From assembly GCA_039815415.1 (NCBI GenBank), contig JBCBZH010000080.1, forward strand, positions 1-15,151: DNA of 15,151 nucleotides, read 5' to 3'. Within the stretch, counting starts at the first letter, position 1; each line of letters begins with the position of its first letter. Below are positions 1 through 6,435 of the stretch, in pieces. Made by a program: the position numbers and the translations under genes. The notes beneath the pieces are model-generated. The model searched no databases. It was not told where the DNA came from and saw only the letters and a list, made by a program, of their open reading frames with translations. Origin of the DNA: JBCBZH01 sp039815415. Lineage in GTDB: Bacteria > Bacteroidota > Rhodothermia > Rhodothermales > Rubricoccaceae.

Positions 1-1645
1 GTTGCCAGAACGTCACGAACGCGTACTGGAGCCCGTCCGGGTCCCCCTCATGAGTCATGATCCGGTTGCCTCCAAACCGATTGGTTCGGACCGACGCTCG
101 GGTGAGTCCCTGCATTTGAACCTCGTGGGCCTCATCGTCATAGAGACCTTCGTCCGTCTGCGCGTTCCCGGCAATGACGTTGTTGTAGAAGTCGTTGCGG
201 AGGCCGTTCCAGGGCGCAGGCCAGGAGTACGCCGGGTTGCTGGGTCCCTCGTCAATGCGCTCATCGAACCGGACATAGACGCCGTTGCCGTCGTTGCCGA
301 CGACGGTGTTCCAGTAGAACGCGTTCTCCTGCGCCACCTGCGACAGGATTCCCGTGCCCGACATATCGTCGGGGAGGATCCGTTTGGTGCGCGCCACGAG
401 GTTGTGCTGCACGAGCGAGCGGAGCGTGAACAGCTCCAGGAAGAGCCCAACGTCGTGGTTGTCCAGCGACTGATTGCCCTCGATGACGGCATCGGTGTTG
501 CCTTCGTCGAACCAGATGCCCGGCCCCCGGTTGTGCTCGGCCAGCACGCGCCGCACCACAAACCGCTCGCTCCAACTGATCTTCATGCCACCGGCTTCCC
601 AGCGCACGCGGTAGCCCTTACGGTTGTTGTACGCCAACCGACTGTCCACGAGCGTGCAGTCGTGGCAGACGCCACCGAGGCCAAGCTGACCGTTGTAGGC
701 CGACTGCACGCGCCGCAAGAAATGATACTCGGCCGCCTCGAACGGGGACATCCCCAGCTCGATGCCTTTTCCGTTCACGAACTCGACGGCCGAGTCCTCC
801 ATGATGGACCCTGCGTGCCCGAGACAGACCGCCCCTCTCTGCTGAAGGTTGGCCGTGTGCCGAAAGAGAAGCCCTTTAAGGAAGAAGTAGCCCGGTTGAT
901 CGGCATCGCCGCAAGCCATGTCCGCTGCCCCCGGCCAGAAAGCCTGCGCCCGAACAGCCAGCAACGGGCTGGCAATATCCGGAGACCGCCCCTCATGAAA
1001 CCTGGCATACAGGGCTCGGGTGGCTCCGCTGCTTGTGGTGTCCACCCAGAACGTGCCGTACAGACCTAGCTCCGGGTCCGATGGCGTGGTCGTCAGCTCG
1101 GCGCGGGACCCGACGGGCCGGAGCAGGTGGCCGTCCCAGAGATCATCCGGGGAGAGGCCTGTGACAGGCTCTCCGCTGTGTCCGATCAGCAGCTCGCGCC
1201 GGATCGTCAGCGCGTCGCCGTGGTCCGGGTCTCGGATGAGGGCGAAGGAACCGTCGGCCGCCACGTCCCAATCGGAGCTCGGCGTCCAGTCCCAGCGCCA
1301 GTCGTTTCCGTCGGCCACCCAGCCGGATAGCGGCTCGGCGCCGGAGATGACGACCCGCCCCTCGTCACCCGGAGCGGCCCGGAACGTGATGAGGGCTCCG
1401 GGCTGGCCGCCTCGCGGAGGCCGGACGGTCTCGCGGTACACGCCAGCTCGGATGCAGACGGCTTGTCCCGGCTGCAGGGCATCAGCAGCACGCTGAATGG
1501 TAGCCCAGGCAGTGGCCTCGGTGCGCCCGTCGTTCGCGTCCTCGCCCGCCCCTCCATCGACGTGGTAGGTGCACGTCTGCGCCACAGGTGCAGCTGCAGC
1601 AAGGAACAGAGCCAGCGAGCTGGCGAAGAGGCGGAACACGGACAC
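1..1645 (-). CDS. Secreted right-handed parallel beta-helix protein, 3' end outside the window
   Basis: An uninterrupted minus-strand frame of 548 codons begins at GTG 1645 and is still open at base 1. No ATG precedes it back to the in-frame stop at 1784-1786; GTG 1639 is an alternative start. Residues 1-22 form a signal peptide: Arg near the start, a Leu/Ala-rich core, and a cleavage site around APVAQ. The mature part opens with features typical of beta-helix polysaccharide lyase-like proteins (ANDG, then W-A-T-I-Q-R-A, then PGQ..CIRAGVYRETV at about residues 37-75). Later Asn-rich turns such as EGNQSLDNHDVG and YNNVIAGNA fit parallel beta-helix coils. Family knowledge suggests extracellular carbohydrate binding or cleavage, but no catalytic residues can be assigned. 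The C-terminus, where a sorting signal might sit, is missing. It is transcribed divergently from the hydrolase gene. A long ORF on the opposite strand is its shadow. Confidence 0.85.
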   Translation of the reverse strand, partial: MSVFRLFASSLALFLAAAAPVAQTCTYHVDGGAGEDANDGRTEATAWATIQRAADALQPGQAVCIRAGVYRETVRPPRGGQPGALITFRAAPGDEGRVVISGAEPLSGWVADGNDWRWDWTPSSDWDVAADGSFALIRDPDHGDALTIRRELLIGHSGEPVTGLSPDDLWDGHLLRPVGSRAELTTTPSDPELGLYGTFWVDTTSSGATRALYARFHEGRSPDIASPLLAVRAQAFWPGAADMACGDADQPGYFFLKGLLFRHTANLQQRGAVCLGHAGSIMEDSAVEFVNGKGIELGMSPFEAAEYHFLRRVQSAYNGQLGLGGVCHDCTLVDSRLAYNNRKGYRVRWEAGGMKISWSERFVVRRVLAEHNRGPGIWFDEGNTDAVIEGNQSLDNHDVGLFLELFTLRSLVQHNLVARTKRILPDDMSGTGILSQVAQENAFYWNTVVGNDGNGVYVRFDERIDEGPSNPAYSWPAPWNGLRNDFYNNVIAGNAQTDEGLYDDEAHEVQMQGLTRASVRTNRFGGNRIMTHEGDPDGLQYAFVTFWQ

Positions 1646-1828
1646 TGTCAGAACACACGAGCGGATGACGATGGGAGATCGGCCAGCTCGAGAAGCCCTC
1701 GGGCGAGGACGGGTTACCGGCGCGTACGGGAACGCCGCCGTTCCCCAGGCCCCGATTGAACCGCGTCGCCCACAGCCGGATGTTCACCCCTCGGCATCCT
1801 GCAACCGGGGCTCGGCGTAAGGGAGCGC
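1646..1828. promoter_or_regulatory. Divergent intergenic region with a 7-bp hairpin
   Basis: This 183-bp spacer separates two divergent genes and should hold both promoters. It contains a perfect inverted repeat at 1728-1745, GGGAACG, loop CCGC, CGTTCCC. It also has one copy of the iterated 8-mer CCAGCTCG at 1683-1690. No convincing -35/-10 pair or Bacteroidota-type -7 box was recognised, so the promoter role is inferred from gene orientation alone. Confidence 0.4.
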
Positions 1829-2485
1829 ATGGCTGACCCTGTCTTGCTTCTCCACGGACTCGCGCGCAGCGAGCGCTCGATGCGACCGCTCGCCCGTGCG
1901 CTTCGCACCAACGGCTTCGCACCTCACCTCATCGACTACCCCTCTCGGCACCATCGCATCGGCGAGCTGGTGGACTCGGTGGTCGCGCCCGCAGTGGAAC
2001 AACTGGAGGCCGAAGGGGCCGAGCGCATCCACTTCGTCACCCACTCCCTCGGCGGCGTCCTCACCCGCGCATACGCCGCACGCCGATTCGACGCCGGCAA
2101 CCCGCTCCCCGACGGCTGCCGAGCGGTGATGCTCGCCCCACCCCATCGGGGCAGCGAGGTGGCGGACGTGGTGATGGGCATTCGTGCCCTCCGCGCGTAC
2201 TTCGGCCCTGCCCTCGATGAACTCGGAACGGATGGTGCCAGCATCCCTCTCAGGCTCGGGCCGATGCGGGGCATCGAAACAGGCGTCATTGCCGGAGACC
2301 GAAACCTATACCCCATTCTCGGACGCGCCCTCCCTGGCCCCGGTGACGGCAGCGTGGCGGTGGAACGCACCCGCGTGGATGGCATCGCAGATTGGCTTCT
2401 GGTCCATCGCACCCACGCGCTCATTCCGTTCGCTCCCGACGTAACTCGGGCCACACTCCGTTTTCTAAAGACCGGGCAGTTCTGA
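1829..2485 (+). CDS. Alpha/beta-hydrolase, lipase/esterase-like
   Basis: The 218-residue protein has an N-terminal LLLHGL strand-turn (residues 6-11) that would supply the oxyanion hole. The nucleophile elbow THSLGG gives Ser73 as the catalytic residue. An Asp in PGDGSVAVERT (Asp173) resembles the acid residue of bacterial lipases, and His196 in VHRTHALIP would complete the triad. Size and layout fit small single-domain esterases related to bacterial triacylglycerol lipases and to PGAP1-like hydrolases. No signal peptide or membrane segment is visible, so it is probably cytoplasmic; the substrate is unknown. The start ATG is preceded by AAGGGAG at a suitable distance, one of the few good ribosome binding sites here. 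About 160 bp separate it from fabH, so co-transcription is possible but not shown. Confidence 0.85.
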   Translation: MADPVLLLHGLARSERSMRPLARALRTNGFAPHLIDYPSRHHRIGELVDSVVAPAVEQLEAEGAERIHFVTHSLGGVLTRAYAARRFDAGNPLPDGCRAVMLAPPHRGSEVADVVMGIRALRAYFGPALDELGTDGASIPLRLGPMRGIETGVIAGDRNLYPILGRALPGPGDGSVAVERTRVDGIADWLLVHRTHALIPFAPDVTRATLRFLKTGQF

Positions 2486-2644
2486 CAGGCGGAGCGAAAG
2501 GCGCAGGTCGCCAGCTCGACCGGCAAGCCCCTCACAACGGCTGCGTCGGCACAAGCAGGTCCCCGTCTCGAGCTGCTGGGTCTCCACTTCCGAACCCGGC
2601 CCCCGCTTTCGCGTCTACCTTGGTCTGGCATCTCCCACGCGCAC

Positions 2645-3741
2645 ATGACACCGACGTACGCTTCTCTGATTGGCTGGGGCCATATGCCCCGGAGAATGTT
2701 GTCACCAATGATGACCTCGCCAAGATTGTCGACACCACCGACGAGTGGATTCGATCGCGCTCCGGCATCGCTCAACGGCATTTTGTCTCTGAAGACCAGG
2801 CCACCAGTGACATCAGCGTCGTCGCTGGACAGCGCGCCCTGGAGAAGGCCGGCCTCGATGCGAAGGACCTGGACCTGATTCTTCTCGCCACCTCGAGCCC
2901 GGATCACCTCACGCCACCCACATCTAGCCAGGTGCAAGACCGCCTTGGCGCCAACTGCGGCGCGATGACGCTTCAGGTCGGCTGCACCGGCTTCGTTTAC
3001 GGGCTGGTGACGGCCAGCCAGTTCATCCAGACAGGCGCGTACAAGAACATCCTCGTCATCGGCGCGGAGATCATCTCCAAGAACCTCGACATGACCGACC
3101 GCACCACCTGCGTGTTGTTCGGCGATGGCGCTGGCGCGGTGGTGCTTCAGGCCGCCGACACGCCCTGCGGCGTCCGGTCCTTCGAGTTGGGAAGCGATGG
3201 AGCGCAGTTCGAGGCCATCATCGCCGACTCACCGGGCACGCGCATCCCGGTCAGCCAGCGCGCTGTGGACGAGCGCCTCCACTACCTCCGCATGGACGGC
3301 CGTGCTGTGTTCAAGTTCGCGACGCGGACGATGGGTGAATCGCTGACCCGCGTGATGTCGCAGGCAGGCGTGACGCCAGAGGCGATCGACCTGTTCATCC
3401 CCCACCAGGCCAACGCTCGCATCATCGAGTACGCGGCCAAGGCGTTCGACTTGCCGATGGAGAAGGTGGTGATGAACGTGGAGCGCTACGGGAACACCTC
3501 GGCGGCCACGATCCCCATCGCCCTCTCGGAAGCACTCGACGAAGGCAGAGCCAAACCGGGCGACACGCTCGCCTTCGTCGGCTTCGGCGCCGGACTGACG
3601 TGGGCCTCTTGCTTGTTCGACATGGGGCCGATGGTGGGAGATCACCAGCTCGACGACGACCGTGAGGTCATCCAGGGCCGCCCCCCCACACCGGACACCG
3701 TGATCGGGGATGGCGGCATCGTGGAAGGGCTGATCGCCTAG
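2645..3741 (+). CDS. fabH: 3-oxoacyl-ACP synthase III (KAS III) with an apparent frameshift
   Basis: FabH condenses an acyl-CoA primer with malonyl-ACP to start fatty acid synthesis. From ATG 2645 the frame reads MTPTYASLIGWG, matching the family's first strand (A-x-I-x-G-x-G). The rest of the protein (PYAPENVVTNDDL and onward) lies in the next frame. One extra G in the GGGG run at 2676-2679 restores IGWGPYAPENVV and a 365-residue protein. In that version the triad is Cys114 (VGCTGF), His254 (IPHQAN) and Asn284 (YGNTSAA), close to Cys112, His244 and Asn274 of E. coli. The uninterrupted downstream frame alone would need TTG 2620 as start and loses the first-strand match. About 37 residues past the usual family end (after GFGAGLTWASCLF) form an acidic, Pro/Gly-rich tail. 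Either a sequencing error or a real lesion could explain the shift. Confidence 0.9.
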
Positions 3742-3742
3742 C

Positions 3743-3844
3743 GAGAGATGAGTAATGGGTAAGGAGTGATGAGAAGGGCGAATCTGAGCTGACGCCAGCT
3801 CGTGGGTAGAGTACCCTTCACTCATCACCCATCTCTCATCATCC
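3743..3844. repeat. Inverted heptad repeats in the fabH-proC spacer
   Basis: The left arm (3743-3777) is a run of degenerate 7-mers: GAGAGAT, GAGTAAT, GGGTAAG, GAGTGAT, GAGAAGG. The right arm (3813-3840) is the reverse-complement family: ACCCTTC, ACTCATC, ACCCATC, TCTCATC. Aligning 3747-3769 with the complement of 3818-3840 gives 19 of 23 matches, so the spacer can fold into a long imperfect hairpin. Its centre holds a second perfect hairpin (3786-3801) that carries the iterated CGCCAGCTCG motif. The spacer fills almost the whole gap between the two genes, which argues that proC starts at 3847 and not earlier. Confidence 0.75.
3786..3801. other. 6-bp hairpin carrying the iterated motif
   Basis: GAGCTG, loop ACGC, CAGCTC is a perfect inverted repeat. 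The right arm belongs to a full CGCCAGCTCG copy (3793-3802). No T run follows on either strand, so a rho-independent terminator is not well supported. Confidence 0.5.
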
Positions 3845-3846
3845 TC

Positions 3847-4674
3847 GTGCTTCGCGACCAGACCTTAGCCGTCCTCGGGGCAGGCAACATTGGCAGTGCC
3901 CTCATCGGCGGCCTGCTTCGCGGCGATGACCTTCCGGCGGCTCAGATCCGAGCCACGCGCCGAAGCGAGCACGCGTTGGCGACACTCCTTGACCGCTTCC
4001 CGGGGATCACCACCAGCTCGAACAACCCCGAGGCCGTGCGTGGGTCCGACATTGTCATCGTGTCGGTCAAGCCGCAGAATGCCGCCGCGCTGCTCCGCGA
4101 GATCCAACCCCACGTCCAGCCGGGCACGCTTGTCTTATCCACGCTGGCCGGCGTGACGACACACGCGCTGGCGACTGCACTGGGCCAAGATCTGCCGGTC
4201 GTCCGGGCGATGCCGAACACACCTGCGCTCGTCGATGAGGGCGCCACGGCCATCGCCCCAGGCGCCTTCGCCGATGAACGGCACGTCGAGCTGGCGCGGT
4301 CGGTGTTTGCGGCAGTCGGGCTGGTGGAAACGGTGGAGGAGCACTTGATGGATGCGGTGACCGGCCTCTCGGGCAGCGGCCCCGCGTATGTGTTCATGCT
4401 GATCGAGGCGCTGACCGACGCAGGCGTCAAGCAGGGAATGCGGCGAAGCATCTCGGCCAAGCTGGCGGCCCAGACGGTGCTGGGCGCCGCACGTCTGGTC
4501 CTCGAGACAGGCGAGCATCCGGCCATCTTGAAAGATCAGGTGACCACACCCGGCGGCACCACCATCTCGGCTATCGCCGAGCTGGAGAAGCACGGCCTGC
4601 GAACCATGCTGATCGACGCGGTGGCTGTGGCGACCGAACGGAGCCGCCAGCTCAGCCAGCTGAGTGATGAGTGA
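3847..4674 (+). CDS. proC: Pyrroline-5-carboxylate reductase
   Basis: ProC reduces 1-pyrroline-5-carboxylate to proline with NAD(P)H, the last step of proline synthesis, in the cytoplasm. The Rossmann loop GAGNIG is at residues 11-16, followed by VSVKPQN, by MPNTPA at 122-127, by the signature GLSGSGPAY and by TTPGGTT (PGGTT at 235-239). The start is set at GTG 3847, giving 275 residues, the usual size. An in-frame ATG at 3802 would add 15 residues encoded by the heptad-repeat spacer and is unlikely to be used. There is no clear Shine-Dalgarno sequence. Both flanking spacers contain inverted heptad repeats, so proC may be an independent unit in the run of plus-strand genes. Confidence 0.95.
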   Translation: MLRDQTLAVLGAGNIGSALIGGLLRGDDLPAAQIRATRRSEHALATLLDRFPGITTSSNNPEAVRGSDIVIVSVKPQNAAALLREIQPHVQPGTLVLSTLAGVTTHALATALGQDLPVVRAMPNTPALVDEGATAIAPGAFADERHVELARSVFAAVGLVETVEEHLMDAVTGLSGSGPAYVFMLIEALTDAGVKQGMRRSISAKLAAQTVLGAARLVLETGEHPAILKDQVTTPGGTTISAIAELEKHGLRTMLIDAVAVATERSRQLSQLSDE

Positions 4675-4767
4675 TGAGTGAAGAGTGATGTGTGGCGTCT
4701 CGGTTCGCAGGGCGAATGCGGCACGAGAGAAAGGATCTCTTTACCCTTCACCCGTCACCCTTCACGC
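4662..4767. repeat. Inverted heptad repeats in the proC-purK spacer
   Basis: The left arm (4662-4689) is GAGTGAT, GAGTGAT, GAGTGAA, GAGTGAT, and it overlaps the last codons of proC. The right arm (4741-4767) is the complementary family with TTACCCT, TCACCCG and TCACCCT units. Aligning 4662-4688 with the complement of 4741-4767 gives 20 of 27 matches. A small perfect hairpin TTCGC-AGG-GCGAA (4704-4716) lies between the arms. The design matches the fabH-proC spacer although the sequences differ, which suggests a shared element type rather than chance. Confidence 0.7.
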
Positions 4768-4769
4768 GC

Positions 4770-5888
4770 ATGACTCTCGGGATTCTCGGCGGCGGCCAGC
4801 TCGGCCGCATGACGGCGTTCGCTGCACTTCGCCTCGGCCTCGATGTCCGCATCCTCACCGACAAGGAAAGCGGCCCCTCGGCTCCGTTCGCAGGCACCAC
4901 TGTGGCGGACTGGACCGACCCCTTCGTCCTTCGCGACTGGGCCGAAGACTGCGACGCCGTAACCGTCGAGAGCGAGTGGGCGCCTGCCGACCGACTTCTG
5001 GATGTCCTCCCCGAAGGCATCGCCTTGTGGCCGTCGCCGGATACGCTCCACGTCATCCGTCACAAAGGACGCCAGCGCGACCGCCTGGCCGAGCACGGCC
5101 TTCCCCAGCCCGAGTATGTCCGAGCAGAGTCACAGGACGCGCTCGCAGCGGCGGCGGAGCGGTTTGGCCTTTCCATCGTCGCCAAGCGCTTCGAGGGCTC
5201 CTACGATGGCTACGGCAACGCCACCTGTCGCCAGCTCGAGGAGCTGGACGCGGCCTGGGACGCGCTGGCGGCAGACGATGGGCTCCTCGTGGAGGCCTTC
5301 GTGCCCTTCGAGGCCGAGCTGGCGGTGCAGGTGGCACGGCGTGCCGATGGTAAGGCCGTCGTCTACCCGGTTGTGCGCAGTGAGCATCGAGATCACCGGC
5401 TCCATGCTGCCACCGTCCCGGCTGGGATTTCGGAGGTCGCCGAGGCGGAGGCGAAACGCGTCGCACTGGCGGCGGTCACCGCTGTCGGAGCGGTCGGCGT
5501 CGTCACGGTGGAACTGTTCCTCGAATCCGACGGCCGGGTGAGCGTCAATGAGCTGGCGCCGCGCCCCCACAACACCGGCCACCTCTGGACCGAAGCTGGG
5601 CACACGTCCCAGTACGAGAACCACGTCCGGGCCGTGCTCGGATGGCCGCTCGGGACTCCCGACCTCCGCGTTCCAGCCGCGTGCCTCATCAACGTTCTGG
5701 GCCAGCGCGACGGCGACACGGAGCCCGACTGGAGCGACGCGCTGGCGATTCCCGACGTCACCGTTCATGTCTACGGCAAGTCGTCCGTCCGCCCGGCTCG
5801 CAAGATGGGGCACATGGTCGCTACGGCCCTCAACGTAGACACGGCTCGCCAGCACGCTGAGCGCGCCGCCTCTCTCATTCGCCTGTAA
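4770..5888 (+). CDS. purK: N5-carboxyaminoimidazole ribonucleotide synthase
   Basis: PurK is an ATP-grasp enzyme that uses ATP and bicarbonate to convert AIR to N5-CAIR in de novo purine synthesis. The N-terminal [10 protein letters not shown] (residues 5-14) is the family's opening motif. Central ATP-grasp features include [14 protein letters not shown], where many PurK have GGYDGKGQ, and [15 protein letters not shown]. The C-terminal signature reads [20 protein letters not shown], then HNTGH and [10 protein letters not shown]. The start is placed at ATG 4770 (372 residues, normal length); the frame stays open to ATG 4692, but that would encode the repeat spacer. The stop is followed after 5 bases by purE, so the two should be translated from one message. 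Confidence 0.95.
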   Translation: MTLGILGGGQLGRMTAFAALRLGLDVRILTDKESGPSAPFAGTTVADWTDPFVLRDWAEDCDAVTVESEWAPADRLLDVLPEGIALWPSPDTLHVIRHKGRQRDRLAEHGLPQPEYVRAESQDALAAAAERFGLSIVAKRFEGSYDGYGNATCRQLEELDAAWDALAADDGLLVEAFVPFEAELAVQVARRADGKAVVYPVVRSEHRDHRLHAATVPAGISEVAEAEAKRVALAAVTAVGAVGVVTVELFLESDGRVSVNELAPRPHNTGHLWTEAGHTSQYENHVRAVLGWPLGTPDLRVPAACLINVLGQRDGDTEPDWSDALAIPDVTVHVYGKSSVRPARKMGHMVATALNVDTARQHAERAASLIRL

Positions 5889-5893
5889 ACGCT

Positions 5894-6397
5894 ATGCCCT
5901 CCCCTCTCGTTGGCCTTGCCATGGGCTCGGAATCGGACTGGCCTACAATGGAGGCGGCTGCCGCCATCTTCCATCAGTTCGATGTACCGTTCGAGGCCCG
6001 CGTGCTTTCAGCGCACCGCACGCCCGCAGCCATGACGGAGTATGCCGAGACAGCCCGCGACCGCGGGATCCAGGTGATCGTGGCCGGGGCCGGTGGCGCG
6101 GCCCACCTCCCCGGCATGATCGCCGCCAGCACGACGCTTCCCGTCATCGGCGTGCCTGTGGCGACGCGCCACCTGAAGGGCCTGGACTCGCTGTTGTCCA
6201 TCGTCCAGATGCCTGGAGGTGTGCCCGTAGCGACCGTCGCCATCGGGCAGGCCAAGAACGCCGGGCTTCTGGCGGTCCAGATCCTCGCCACCGCGGATGA
6301 CGAGCTGGCGACTCGGCTGGATGCCTACAAGGCCGAGTTACGGTCGCTGGTGGCGGACATGGATGCCCGCGTCAACGAGCTGGCACAAACCACGTAG
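5894..6397 (+). CDS. purE: N5-carboxyaminoimidazole ribonucleotide mutase, class I
   Basis: PurE converts N5-CAIR, the product of PurK, to CAIR. The 167-residue protein carries MGSESDW (10-16), SAHRTP (39-44, with His41), and [11 protein letters not shown] (65-75). It ends its conserved part with [23 protein letters not shown] and a NAGLLA motif. These features mark the bacterial class I enzyme, which works with a separate PurK, consistent with the gene just upstream. Only 5 bases separate the purK stop from this ATG. The gene ends 38 bp before the convergent GWxTD gene. Two copies of the iterated CGAGCTGG core lie in its 3' end (6301, 6376) and another (6402) in the junction. Confidence 0.97.
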   Translation: MPSPLVGLAMGSESDWPTMEAAAAIFHQFDVPFEARVLSAHRTPAAMTEYAETARDRGIQVIVAGAGGAAHLPGMIAASTTLPVIGVPVATRHLKGLDSLLSIVQMPGGVPVATVAIGQAKNAGLLAVQILATADDELATRLDAYKAELRSLVADMDARVNELAQTT

Positions 6398-6435
6398 GTC
6401 ACCAGCTCGATCCGGTCCTCGCCTGTGCACACGCG

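Noticed and set aside
2..1069. Plus-strand open frame of 355 codons
   Set aside because: It is antisense to the beta-helix gene; its translation is Arg/Val/His-rich without family motifs, whereas the minus strand gives a signal peptide and beta-helix pattern.
2616..2623. TACCTTGG as a Bacteroidota -7 promoter box for fabH
   Set aside because: It misses one T of TAnnTTTG and has no clear -33 partner; too weak to list.
2392..2644. N-terminal extension of fabH starting at 2392
   Set aside because: It overlaps the hydrolase gene and translates to low-complexity sequence with no FabH similarity.
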